Origin: Mycobacterium sp. ACS1612
GTDB taxonomy: Bacteria > Actinomycetota > Actinomycetes > Mycobacteriales > Mycobacteriaceae
Length of the DNA: 64,000 bases
Reading direction: 5' to 3'
NCBI RefSeq assembly: GCF_001667505.1
Contig: NZ_LZHZ01000054.1
Coordinates: forward strand, 160,712 to 224,711
Shown: positions 26,998-35,064 of the stretch, piece by piece
How the letters are laid out: every line of letters starts with the position of its first letter
Position numbering within the stretch: position 1 is the stretch's first letter
Program-made: the position numbers and the translations under genes
The notes under the pieces: generated by a model
Seen by the model: the letters and a program-made list of their open reading frames with translations, nothing else
Databases searched by the model: none
What the model was told of the DNA's origin: nothing

Positions 26998-28890
26998 GTG
27001 TCCGCTGACATCAAGAAGTGGTGTCGCCTCAGCTTCGCCGCAATGGCGTGCGCACTGTTAGCTGTCGTCATGACGTCCAACGCGCCCGCAGGCGCCGTCG
27101 TCGGTTGGCATCAGCCCATGACGCCGCCACTGACCACGCCGTGGACTCACCTCGTCGGGCCCGACAACGCGCTGCCTGACTACCCACGCCCGCAGATGAC
27201 GCGGACCCGCTGGCTGAACCTCAACGGTGTCTGGGATTACACCGGCAGATCGGCACGCAACGCGCTGCCTGCCCCGCCCCAGCCCAACGACTACACCGAG
27301 CGCATTCTGGTCCCCTATCCCACGGAGTCCGCACTGTCCGGCGTCCAACGCCACGACGAACAGATGTGGTACCGCAAGGTTTTCAAGCTGCCCAGCGACT
27401 GGCTCGGGCGCCACGTGCTCCTGCATTTCGGTGCCGTCGACCAGATCGCCACGGTGTGGGTGAACAACCAGGAAGTGGCCCACCACGAAGGCGGATACAC
27501 CGAGTTCACCGCCGACATCACGAAGGCCCTGCGATTCCCCGGCTCGCAGGAGATCGTCGTGCGGGTCGATGACCGCAACGAGTGGAACCCGTTTCCGGTC
27601 GGCAAGCAGCGCAACGCGCCCAAGGGGCTGTTCTACACCGGGTCGTCGGGGATCTGGCAGACCGTGTGGATCGAACCGGTGCGCGCCACCCACATCGACA
27701 AGCTCGACATCACCCCCGACCTGACGAGCCTCACGGTGACGCCCCGCATCACCGACAAGAAGAACGAGCGCGCCGAGGTGGTGGTCTCCGAACCCGGCGG
27801 CGCGGTGGTGTCGACGGCGACCGCTGAGGCGGGGCAGGCGGTGCGCCTGCCGATGCCGAACGCGCGCCTGTGGTCCCCGGACGATCCGTACCTCTACGAC
27901 CTCAAGGTCCGGCTGGTCAGTCCGTCGGGCAAGGTCGTCGACGAGGTGTCCAGCTATGCCGGATTGCGCACCATCGGGACTGTCAACGACGCCAAGGGCA
28001 GACCGCGAATCGCGTTGAACGGCAAGATGGTGTTCCTGTACGGCCCGCTGGATCAGGGCTACTGGCCCGACGGGCTCTACACCGCACCCACCGACGACGC
28101 GCTGAAGTTCGACCTCGAGCAGACCAAGGCGTTCGGGATGAACTTCGTGCGCAAGCACGCCAAGGTGGAACCGGCGCGTTGGTACTACTGGGCCGACAAG
28201 CTGGGACTGCTGGTGTGGCAGGACATGCCGTCGCTGTACGTGTCGCTCGACATACCGGTCGGGCCGCTGCCGGATCCGCCGCCGGAGGCGAAGGCGAACT
28301 TCGAGCGCGAACTGATGGCGATGATCGACCAGTTGCGCAGCGTGACCTCGATCGTCGGCTGGGTGCCGTTCAACGAGGGCTGGGCCGAATACGACACGGC
28401 CAGGATCGCGGGCGTGGTGAAGGCGGCCGACCCGACCCGCATGGTCGACGCGAACAGCGGGGTGAACTGCTGCAAGTCACGCCCCGACAGCATGGCGGGC
28501 GACATCTACGACGACCACACCTACGTCGGCCCCGGCCATCCACCCATGGCCGACGACCGCGACCGCCGGGTACGGGTGCTCGGCGAGTACGGCGGACTCG
28601 GGATGGTGCTCGACAAGAATCGGTGGCCCGGGCCGCCCGAGGCCTACGAGATGGCCCCGGACGCAGCGAAATTGACCGAGCGCTACGTCAAGATCAGCCA
28701 GGAACTCGAGGACGTCATCCGCAACGGCGGCCTGTCGGGTGCGATCTATACCCAGACGACCGACGTCGAGAACGAGGTCAACGGGTACATGAGTTACGAC
28801 CGCCGGGTGATCAAGATGCCGCTTCAGGTGATCGCGGATCGGAATCGCGCGGTGATCGCGACGGGCACGGATCCGGGCGACCGTCGTTGA
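26998..28890 (+). CDS. Secreted glycoside hydrolase family 2 enzyme
   Basis: The product has about 630 residues. The chosen GTG 26998 has GAGG about seven bases upstream and yields a good signal peptide (KKWCRLSFAAMACALLAVVM, cleavage near APAGA). An ATG at 26953 with a G-run almost touching it is the alternative. A jelly-roll sugar-binding domain (LNLNGVWDY, WYRKVF, HFGAVDQIATVWVNN), an Ig-like domain and a TIM barrel follow. The barrel has the acid/base Glu in PFNEGW near residue 458 and the nucleophile Glu in LGEYGG near residue 529. GH2 members split beta-galactosides, beta-mannosides or beta-glucuronides; which one cannot be told. It probably acts outside the cell on plant or microbial glycans. 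It converges on the Hcp gene with six bases between. Confidence 0.85.
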   Translation: MSADIKKWCRLSFAAMACALLAVVMTSNAPAGAVVGWHQPMTPPLTTPWTHLVGPDNALPDYPRPQMTRTRWLNLNGVWDYTGRSARNALPAPPQPNDYTERILVPYPTESALSGVQRHDEQMWYRKVFKLPSDWLGRHVLLHFGAVDQIATVWVNNQEVAHHEGGYTEFTADITKALRFPGSQEIVVRVDDRNEWNPFPVGKQRNAPKGLFYTGSSGIWQTVWIEPVRATHIDKLDITPDLTSLTVTPRITDKKNERAEVVVSEPGGAVVSTATAEAGQAVRLPMPNARLWSPDDPYLYDLKVRLVSPSGKVVDEVSSYAGLRTIGTVNDAKGRPRIALNGKMVFLYGPLDQGYWPDGLYTAPTDDALKFDLEQTKAFGMNFVRKHAKVEPARWYYWADKLGLLVWQDMPSLYVSLDIPVGPLPDPPPEAKANFERELMAMIDQLRSVTSIVGWVPFNEGWAEYDTARIAGVVKAADPTRMVDANSGVNCCKSRPDSMAGDIYDDHTYVGPGHPPMADDRDRRVRVLGEYGGLGMVLDKNRWPGPPEAYEMAPDAAKLTERYVKISQELEDVIRNGGLSGAIYTQTTDVENEVNGYMSYDRRVIKMPLQVIADRNRAVIATGTDPGDRR

Positions 28891-28896
28891 CGTCGG

Positions 28897-29352
28897 CTAC
28901 CACGGTGTCTTGCTCAAGAAGTCCCAACCCCGAGTGGCGTCGGTGGTGTAACGCAGCCGCCGGGCGAGCAACGTGAACGTGTCGACGAGGCCGTCGCCCT
29001 GGTCTGCGGCGGCGCTACCGAACGCCGTCACCAGCATGTCCTCGAACGCCCACCGCACCACCACCGACTTCCCGCGCTGAACCTCGAAAGTCCCCTTGCT
29101 GATGTGCTTTCCGGCCACGCACGCCTCGAACAACAACGGGGAGGCGGATCCGGATCCGGCGGTGAACAGCAACCGCCGCTGCTTCGACCCCGCGCCACTC
29201 ATTCCGCTCCCCGTGCCGCTGATCGCCACAGCCTGCTCGACACCCCAGTCGACGCCGACGATGTCGATCCATCCCTTGCGGCCCTTGACGGTGGATCCGC
29301 CGGGGATCTTGTCGAGCAGCAGAAACATCCTGTGCGAGCCATCATCTGCCAT
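28897..29352 (-). CDS. Hcp-like (type VI secretion tube protein family) orphan
   Basis: A 151-residue protein with the Hcp beta-barrel pattern: FLLLDKIPGGSTVKGRKGWI, then IDIVGVDWGVEQAV, LLFEACVAGKHISKGTFEVQ, VVVRWAFEDMLVTAFG and a final TLLARRLRYTTD strand. In Proteobacteria Hcp hexamers form the inner tube of type VI secretion. No sheath, VgrG, baseplate, TssM/TssL or ClpV gene is nearby. It lies three bases after the pseudouridine synthase stop, at the end of the lpdA-glpD2-synthase run. A secreted or structural ring protein of unknown role is likely. The fold assignment is by eye. Confidence 0.72.
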   Translation of the reverse strand: MADDGSHRMFLLLDKIPGGSTVKGRKGWIDIVGVDWGVEQAVAISGTGSGMSGAGSKQRRLLFTAGSGSASPLLFEACVAGKHISKGTFEVQRGKSVVVRWAFEDMLVTAFGSAAADQGDGLVDTFTLLARRLRYTTDATRGWDFLSKTPW

Positions 29353-29355
29353 GCT

Positions 29356-30216
29356 TCACCTTCCCAGAGTCCGACTGGTGCTGAATACCCGCCGCTCACA
29401 ACTGATCGGATCGTCGAACTCGAGGCTGTGCGCCAGCAACTGCAGCGGCTGGGAGAAGTCGTCAGGCGCGACGTCGAGGACTCTGGGGTACAACGGGTCA
29501 CCGAGGATCGGCACGCCGACTGAGGCCATCTGCACACGCAGTTGATGGGTTCGTCCGGTACGCGGCGTCAAGCGGTACAGGCCGTCACCCATGTGCTCGA
29601 TGCGCGTCTCCGCGTTCGGTTCCCCCTGCTCCGCCACTGCCTGTAACTGCCCGCGCCGCTTGATGATTCGGTTGCGCACCACGATCGGGAAGTCGAGGCT
29701 CGGATCGACGTCCGCGCGCGCCAGATACGTCTTGCGGACTTCGCCGCGCGAGAACAGCGTCTGGTAACGACCGCGAACCTCACGCCTTGTGGTCAACAGC
29801 AGCACGCCCGCCGTGAGCCGATCGAGCCGGTGCGCAGGCGACAGTTCCGGTAGGTCGAGTTCGCGCCGCAGCCGCACCACCGCCGTCTGCGCGACGTGTC
29901 TGCCGCGCGGCATGGTCGCCAGGAAGTGCGGCTTGTCGACCACGACGATGTCGTCGTCGCGGTACAGCACCGGGATGTCGAACGGCACCGGCACCTCGTC
30001 GCGCAGCTCGCGGTAGAAGTAGACGTGCGAACCGGCGGGCAGTGCGGTGGTCGGGGTGACGACGGTGCCATCGGGTGAAACCACTTCTCCGGCAAGCACT
30101 TTCGCCGCGGCCTCGGAGCCCCAGCGGGCCAGGAACTCGTCGACCACCAGGCCGCCGCGCAACCGCACCCGCGCCGGGCCCAGGCCGTCGCGCACCGGAA
30201 GCGGTGCCGGTCTCAA
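29356..30216 (-). CDS. RluA-family pseudouridine synthase (Rv3300c-like)
   Basis: A 286-residue enzyme that would isomerise uridine to pseudouridine in rRNA or tRNA. HRLDRLTAGVLLLTT near residue 135 carries the catalytic Asp (HRLDR), and GRTHQLRVQM is the second family motif. An S4-like start (LRGGLVVDEFLARWG) is consistent with the RluA group. The chosen TTG 30216 overlaps the glpD2 stop (TTGA); GTG at 30195 is an alternative. M. tuberculosis Rv3300c occupies a comparable place near glpD2. The target base cannot be predicted. Confidence 0.88.
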   Translation of the reverse strand: MRPAPLPVRDGLGPARVRLRGGLVVDEFLARWGSEAAAKVLAGEVVSPDGTVVTPTTALPAGSHVYFYRELRDEVPVPFDIPVLYRDDDIVVVDKPHFLATMPRGRHVAQTAVVRLRRELDLPELSPAHRLDRLTAGVLLLTTRREVRGRYQTLFSRGEVRKTYLARADVDPSLDFPIVVRNRIIKRRGQLQAVAEQGEPNAETRIEHMGDGLYRLTPRTGRTHQLRVQMASVGVPILGDPLYPRVLDVAPDDFSQPLQLLAHSLEFDDPISCERRVFSTSRTLGR

Positions 30217-31952
30217 TTCAGCGGAACCGGCTCGAGGATCTCGGCGCGCGCCTCGGGAGCGGCGGCGCGCAGCGCATCGGCGGACTCGTCGTCGGGTTGC
30301 TGCTGCGAGCGGACCTCCGCGTCGACCCGCGCGATGTAGGTGGACACCTCGCGGTCGATGTCCTCAGCGCTCCAACCCAGCACGGGCGCAACGACTTCGG
30401 CGACTTCACGGGCACAGTCGACGCCGCGGTGCGGGTACTCGATCGAGATCCGCATCCGGCGGGCCAGGATGTCCTCCAGATGCAGCGCGGCCTCGGCTGC
30501 GGCGGCATACCACGCCTCGACCTTGAGATACACCGGCGCTTCGGTGATGGGCGTCAACAGTTCCGGCCTGCCCTTGGCCATCGCGAGCACCTCGCCGATC
30601 AGCGATCCGTAGCGGTCCAGCAGGTGGCGCACCCGGTACGGGTGCAGACCGTAATGCGCACCGACACTCTCGGTCTGGTTCACCAGCGCGAAGTAGCCGT
30701 CGGCGCCCATCAGCGGCACCTTCTCGGTGATCGAGGTCGCGACGCGGGCGGGGATGAACTCGGCGGCCGCGTCGATGGCGTCGGCGCCCATCACCCGGTA
30801 GGTGGTGTACTTGCCGCCGGCGATCGCGACAAGGCCAGGGGCGGGGACCGCCACCGCGTGCTCGCGCGACAGCTTCGAGGTCTCCTCGCTCTCCCCCGCC
30901 AGCAGCGGTCGCAGGCCCGCGTAGACGCCGTCGATGTCGTCGTGCGTCAGCGGCGTCGCCAGCACGGTGTTGACGTGGCCGAGGATGTAGTCGATGTCGG
31001 CCTTGGTGGCCGCCGGGTGGGCCAGGTCGAGGTTCCAGTCGGTGTCGGTGGTGCCGATGATCCAGTGCGTGCCCCATGGGATGACGAACAGCACCGACTT
31101 CTCGGTGCGCAGGATGATCGCCACCTCGCTGACGATGCGGTCCCGCGGCACGACCACATGCACGCCCTTCGACGCGCGCACCCGGAACCGGCCGCGTTGC
31201 TTGGACAGCGCCTGGATCTCGTCGGTCCACACTCCGGTGGCGTTGACGACGACATGGCCGCGCACCTCGGTCACGTCGCCGTTCTCCGAATCGCGGACCC
31301 GCACGCCGATCACCCGGTCGCCCTCACGCAGCAGCGACACCACCTGGGTGGAGGTCCGCACCACCGCGCCGTAGTGGGCCGCGGTGCGGGCCACCATCAT
31401 GGTGTGACGCGCGTCGTCGACGACGGTGTCGTAGTAGCGGATGCCGCCGATCAGCGAAGAGCGCTTGAGCCCCGGCGACAACCGCAGCGCGCCAGCGCGG
31501 GTCAGATGCTTTTGGGCGGGAACGGATTTCGCGCCGCCCAACTGGTCGTAGAGGAAGATGCCCGCGGCGATGTAGGGCCGTTCCCACCACCGATGGGTGA
31601 GCGGGAACAGGAACGGCAACGGTTTGACCAGATGCGGCGCGAGTGTGGTGAGCGACAGTTCCCGCTCGTGCAGCGCTTCGCGCACCAAGCCGAACTCCAG
31701 CTGTTCGAGGTAGCGCAGCCCGCCGTGGAACATCTTGCTGCTGCGACTCGACGTGCCGGACGCGTAGTCGCGGGCCTCGACGAGCGCGACCTTCAGGCCG
31801 CGCGTCGCCGCGTCGAGGGCGGCGCCAGCACCGACCACGCCGCCACCGATCACGACGACGTCGAATTGCTCGGTGCCGAGCCGCTGCCACGCCTGTTTGC
31901 GCTGCTCCGGGCCGAGCAAGGTCTCACCATTGACCGTGGTCGGGTCGCTCAC
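30213..31952 (-). CDS. glpD2: Glycerol-3-phosphate dehydrogenase 2
   Basis: A 579-residue FAD enzyme close to Rv3302c in length and context. VVVIGGGVVGAGAALDAATRG is the FAD fold, then YASGTSSRSSKMFHGGLRYLE, GLRPLLAGESEETS and GGKYTTYRVMGADAIDAA. It oxidises glycerol-3-phosphate, probably also from phospholipid turnover, and reduces membrane quinone. It starts GTG 55 bases after lpdA and overlaps the pseudouridine synthase start. M. tuberculosis has phoY1 next to glpD2, which is absent here. It is related to the glpFKD-borne GlpD at 15767. Confidence 0.94.
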   Translation of the reverse strand: MSDPTTVNGETLLGPEQRKQAWQRLGTEQFDVVVIGGGVVGAGAALDAATRGLKVALVEARDYASGTSSRSSKMFHGGLRYLEQLEFGLVREALHERELSLTTLAPHLVKPLPFLFPLTHRWWERPYIAAGIFLYDQLGGAKSVPAQKHLTRAGALRLSPGLKRSSLIGGIRYYDTVVDDARHTMMVARTAAHYGAVVRTSTQVVSLLREGDRVIGVRVRDSENGDVTEVRGHVVVNATGVWTDEIQALSKQRGRFRVRASKGVHVVVPRDRIVSEVAIILRTEKSVLFVIPWGTHWIIGTTDTDWNLDLAHPAATKADIDYILGHVNTVLATPLTHDDIDGVYAGLRPLLAGESEETSKLSREHAVAVPAPGLVAIAGGKYTTYRVMGADAIDAAAEFIPARVATSITEKVPLMGADGYFALVNQTESVGAHYGLHPYRVRHLLDRYGSLIGEVLAMAKGRPELLTPITEAPVYLKVEAWYAAAAEAALHLEDILARRMRISIEYPHRGVDCAREVAEVVAPVLGWSAEDIDREVSTYIARVDAEVRSQQQPDDESADALRAAAPEARAEILEPVPLN

Positions 31953-32007
31953 TTCGAATGGATCCCTTGTTACTCGTCGGTACGGTTGTCCATTCCCAGG
32001 TTACGGG

Positions 32008-33423
32008 TTAGTCGAGATCGTCGTGTGCCATCAACCTGCGGGCCGCCTCGACGATGGAGCCGGACAGCGACGGGTACACCGACAGCGTCTGCGCCAGGTC
32101 AGTGACGGTGAGGTTGTTCTGCACGGAAAGCGCGATCGGCAGGATCAGCTCCGACGCGATCGGTGCGACCACCACACCGCCGATGACCACGCCGGTCGCC
32201 GGCCTGCAGAAGATCTTGACGAAGCCCAGCCGCAGCAGCGACATCTTGGCCCGCGCATTGGTGTTCAGCGGCAGCATCAGCGTGCGCGCGGCCACGGTGC
32301 CGTCGTCGATCCGCGACTGCGGAACGCCGACCGCAGCGATCTCCGGCCTGGTGAACACCGCTGCCGCCACCGTCCGCAACCGGATTGGGCTGACCGCCTC
32401 GCCCAGCGCGTGATACATCGCAATGCGGCCCTGCATGGCGGCCACCGACGCCAGCGGCAACAGCCCGGTGCAGTCGCCGGCGGCGTAGATCCCCGCCGCC
32501 GAGGTGCGTGACACCCGGTCCACGGTCAGATAGTTGCCTTGCCCGAGTGTGATGCCGACCTTTTCCAGACCGAGGCCCGACGTGTTGGGCACCGAACCGA
32601 CCGTCATCAGCGCGTGGCTGCCCTCGACGGTTCGGCCGTCGGCCATCGTCACGATCACACCCGTGGACGTCCGCCGCACCGATTCGGCCCTGGCGTTCTT
32701 GACGAGCTTGACGCCGCGTTCGGCGAACGCCTCCTCCAGCACCGCGGCGGCGTCGGAGTCTTCGTGGGGCAGGATCTGGTCGCGGCTGGCCACCACCGTC
32801 ACCGGCACACCGAGTTCGGTGTAGGCGTTGCAGAACTCGGCGCCGGTGACGCCGGAGCCGACGATGATCAGGTGCTGGGGCAGTTCGTGAAGGTCATAGA
32901 GCTGGCGCCAGTTCAGGATTCGTTCGCCGTCGGGCACCGCGTTGGGCAGTACGCGCGGGCTGGCGCCGGTGGCGATCAGCACGACGTCGGCCTTCAGCGT
33001 CGCGACCCTGCCGTCGACCGTCGTGACCTTGACCCGGTGCTGCGCCAGGCCGGAGGTGTCGTCGACCAGTTCGGCGCGACCGGCCACCACATTGACGCCG
33101 GCGCGCAGCAGTTGATGACCGATGTCGGTCGACTGCGACTTCGCCAGCGTCTTGACCCGGTTGTGGATCTGGTCCAGCGAGATCTTGGCGTCCTCGATCG
33201 CGATGTCGAAGCCGAGCGGCGACGCGCGGCGCAGTTCGGTGCGCACTCCCGTCGACGCGATCAACGTCTTGGACGGCACGCAGTCCCACAGCACGCAGGC
33301 ACCGCCGATGCCGTCGGAGTCGACGACGGTGACCTCAGCCACCTCCCGGCCCCTCGCGGCCGCGACGAGCGCCGCCTCATAGCCGGCGGGCCCGCCGCCG
33401 ATGATCACGATGCGGGTTGCCAC
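32008..33423 (-). CDS. lpdA: Flavoprotein disulfide reductase LpdA
   Basis: A 471-residue member of the pyridine nucleotide-disulfide reductase family. RIVIIGGGPAGYEAALVAAARG binds FAD, and the redox pair lies in GACVLWDCVPSKT (Cys43, Cys48). A second Rossmann motif, VGSGVTGAEFC, binds NAD(P)H, and AAGDCTG and a C-terminal dimer domain follow. M. tuberculosis LpdA (Rv3303c) is not the lipoamide dehydrogenase of pyruvate dehydrogenase but an NAD(P)H:quinone reductase linked to oxidative-stress resistance. It heads the minus-strand run lpdA-glpD2-pseudouridine synthase-hcp. Confidence 0.92.
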   Translation of the reverse strand: MATRIVIIGGGPAGYEAALVAAARGREVAEVTVVDSDGIGGACVLWDCVPSKTLIASTGVRTELRRASPLGFDIAIEDAKISLDQIHNRVKTLAKSQSTDIGHQLLRAGVNVVAGRAELVDDTSGLAQHRVKVTTVDGRVATLKADVVLIATGASPRVLPNAVPDGERILNWRQLYDLHELPQHLIIVGSGVTGAEFCNAYTELGVPVTVVASRDQILPHEDSDAAAVLEEAFAERGVKLVKNARAESVRRTSTGVIVTMADGRTVEGSHALMTVGSVPNTSGLGLEKVGITLGQGNYLTVDRVSRTSAAGIYAAGDCTGLLPLASVAAMQGRIAMYHALGEAVSPIRLRTVAAAVFTRPEIAAVGVPQSRIDDGTVAARTLMLPLNTNARAKMSLLRLGFVKIFCRPATGVVIGGVVVAPIASELILPIALSVQNNLTVTDLAQTLSVYPSLSGSIVEAARRLMAHDDLD

Positions 33424-33488
33424 CGCCCTAACCTAACGAAGCCGGAGGTTGGCCGCCCAGCCACTGGGCGAAGCCTTAGGCTTTCCCC

Positions 33489-33962
33489 GTGACGCTGTAC
33501 GCCGCCTACGGATCGAACATGCATCCGGAGCAGATGTTGGAGCGCGCTCCCCACTCACCGATGGCGGGGACGGGGTGGCTGCACGGCTGGCGGCTGACGT
33601 TCGGCGGCGAGGACATCGGTTGGGACGGCGCGCTGGCCACCGTCGTCGAGGATCCGGCGTCGAAGGTGTTCGTCGTGCTCTACGACATGACGAAGGAAGA
33701 CGAGAAGAACCTCGACCGCTGGGAAGGTTCAGAGCTGGGCATCCACAAGAAGATCCGGTGCCGCGTCGACCGTACGTCGTCGGACACCAGCTTCGAACCG
33801 GTGCTCGCGTGGTTGTATGTGGTGGACGCCTGGGAGGGCGGCATCCCGTCGGCCCGCTACCTCGGTGTGATGGCTGACGCCGCCGAAATCGCCGGCGCGC
33901 CAGCGGAATACGTGCACGATCTGCGCACCCGCCCAGCCCGCAACATCGGCCCGGGCACGTAA
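33489..33962 (+). CDS. Gamma-glutamylcyclotransferase-like protein (Rv3304 homologue)
   Basis: A 157-residue protein of the GGCT/AIG2-like cyclotransferase fold. YAAYGSNMHPEQM at the N terminus is the family's substrate-loop signature, and LTFGGEDI and VVLYDMT follow in the usual places. The expected catalytic acid is probably one of the Glu residues in EDEKNLDRWEGSE. Length and position match Rv3304, between lpdA and amiA1. The biochemical role of these mycobacterial proteins is not established. GTG start at 33489. Confidence 0.82.
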   Translation: MTLYAAYGSNMHPEQMLERAPHSPMAGTGWLHGWRLTFGGEDIGWDGALATVVEDPASKVFVVLYDMTKEDEKNLDRWEGSELGIHKKIRCRVDRTSSDTSFEPVLAWLYVVDAWEGGIPSARYLGVMADAAEIAGAPAEYVHDLRTRPARNIGPGT

Positions 33963-33969
33963 CCTTTCT

Positions 33970-34033
33970 GCCGCGAGCGACCGTGTCTGTACGTCGACAC
34001 GCCGCGGTTTGTTGGCATTTCGCGGTCGCTCAC
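33970..34033. repeat. Palindromic terminal repeat, copy 1 of the DUF559 unit
   Basis: A roughly 60-bp imperfect palindrome with GAGCGACCG (33975-33983) against CGGTCGCTC (34023-34031) and an inner GTCTGTACGTCGACACGC. Its reverse complement matches copy 2 (34986-35048): about 48 of 61 positions, with 14 identical bases at the outer edge (GCCGCGAGCGACCG). It starts eight bases after the Rv3304-homologue stop. The TGA of the DUF559 gene (34030-34032) lies within it. Confidence 0.8.
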
Positions 34034-34917
34034 GCCGCGCGGGCGTGACGAAGGTGTCTGTCGATGCGGCCAACGAATTCCCACGACCGGTATCTGACGT
34101 CTTCGAAGACGATCGCAAAAACGGTCCATCCGACGTCCTGCAGGGCGGCCTGACGTCGGCGATCTCGCCGCATCGCCTCGGCGCCGCTGTGCCAGTCTTC
34201 GCCGTCGTATTCCACCGCCAGGCGCTGGTCTGGCCAGGCGAAATCGACGCGACGCCACTCGCTGTTGCCGTCAAGGATCTCGTACTGCAACGCCGGCCGC
34301 GGCAGACCGCCGTCGATCATCTTCAGTCGGGCTTCGCTCTCCATCGGCGATTCGGCTAGGCCGTCCGCAAGCGGAATCAACTCCCGGACAGCGACGATGC
34401 CGCGCCGCCCCGCTTGCTGGGCAGCGGCGCGCGACAAATCGACACGCTGACATGTCCCGCTGCGCAGCGCGGCGTCCAACGTCGCCAATGCGCGAGGTCG
34501 GTGAACGCTGCGAGCCACCTCGACAGCCGTCCACGCGGGCGACGTGACGAGACGCTCACCCACTCTGACCAACGGTGCGCCGTCGCGCCGGTGAACTACG
34601 AGGCCGTCCGCGTTGCGCAACCGGGAACCGGGCGGACTGAGCACGTGCAGATCGGCGGGCTGTTCGGTATCGAAGCCGTGAAGGGCCGCCGCCGTGGAGA
34701 GGCAGACCGGAACACGGGTACCGCAGGCGAAGTCCAACCCGCGCAACCGGGTCAGGTCGTCGGGCTCGCCTCGGCCGTAGATACCCTGCCAAATTCGTTC
34801 CAGCACACCGCAATTCACCATAGCTTCGAATTCACGTCTGCTGAGGTAGGTCAGGATTTGGCCGCTGCTCGCGATCCCGTTCTGACGGTCGAACAACACG
34901 TCGAGCTCTGGATGCAC
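34030..34917 (-). CDS. AbiEi-like N-terminal domain plus DUF559 (Vsr-fold endonuclease-like) protein
   Basis: A 295-residue protein. Residues 1-50 form a small winged-helix of the AbiEi antitoxin type (IASSGQILTYLSRREFEAMV, LERIWQGIYGRG). The middle resembles AbiEi-linked sequence (VCLSTAAALHGF, HVLSPPGS, VVHRRDG). Residues 190-280 form a DUF559/Vsr-like PD-(D/E)xK nuclease fold with candidate catalytic residues Glu193/Glu195, Asp225 in RRVDFAW and Glu236-Tyr-Asp238 in LAVEYDGEDWH. Start GTG at 34917 has no clear ribosome-binding site. The gene is enclosed by inverted palindromes at 33970-34033 and 34986-35048, and its stop lies inside the first. M. tuberculosis has nothing between Rv3304 and amiA1. 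Antitoxin, nuclease or mobility function is unproven; no toxin partner (AbiEii) is present. Confidence 0.78.
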   Translation of the reverse strand: MHPELDVLFDRQNGIASSGQILTYLSRREFEAMVNCGVLERIWQGIYGRGEPDDLTRLRGLDFACGTRVPVCLSTAAALHGFDTEQPADLHVLSPPGSRLRNADGLVVHRRDGAPLVRVGERLVTSPAWTAVEVARSVHRPRALATLDAALRSGTCQRVDLSRAAAQQAGRRGIVAVRELIPLADGLAESPMESEARLKMIDGGLPRPALQYEILDGNSEWRRVDFAWPDQRLAVEYDGEDWHSGAEAMRRDRRRQAALQDVGWTVFAIVFEDVRYRSWEFVGRIDRHLRHARAA

Positions 34918-34985
34918 ATCTCAGATCGTCACCGGCCGACTCACTCCGCGGTAGCACCAACCGATCGCCCTGTGGATAACCCGTG

Positions 34986-35048
34986 GCGAGCGACCGCAAA
35001 ATGCCAGCGCTGCACGCGTGTCGACGTACAGACGCGGTCGCTCGCGGC
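34986..35048. repeat. Palindromic terminal repeat, copy 2 of the DUF559 unit
   Basis: Outer arms GCGAGCGACCG (34986-34996) and CGGTCGCTCGC (35035-35045) are a perfect 11-bp inverted repeat. The interior GCGTGTCGACGTACAGAC is the reverse complement of copy 1's interior. The outer edge ends 16 bases before the amiA1 stop codon. With copy 1 it forms an inverted pair around the DUF559 gene. No target-site duplication is visible outside the two copies. Confidence 0.8.
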
Positions 35049-35064
35049 GAAGGAGGGCAAAGAG

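Noticed and set aside
30340..30612. Plus-strand small ORFs opposite glpD2
   Set aside because: Shadows; codon usage follows the reverse of glpD2 and none has a plausible start signal.
33970..34033. Palindrome read simply as a transcription terminator for the convergent genes
   Set aside because: No T-tract, and an inverted homologous copy occurs beyond the single gene, which a terminator does not explain; a double role is not excluded.
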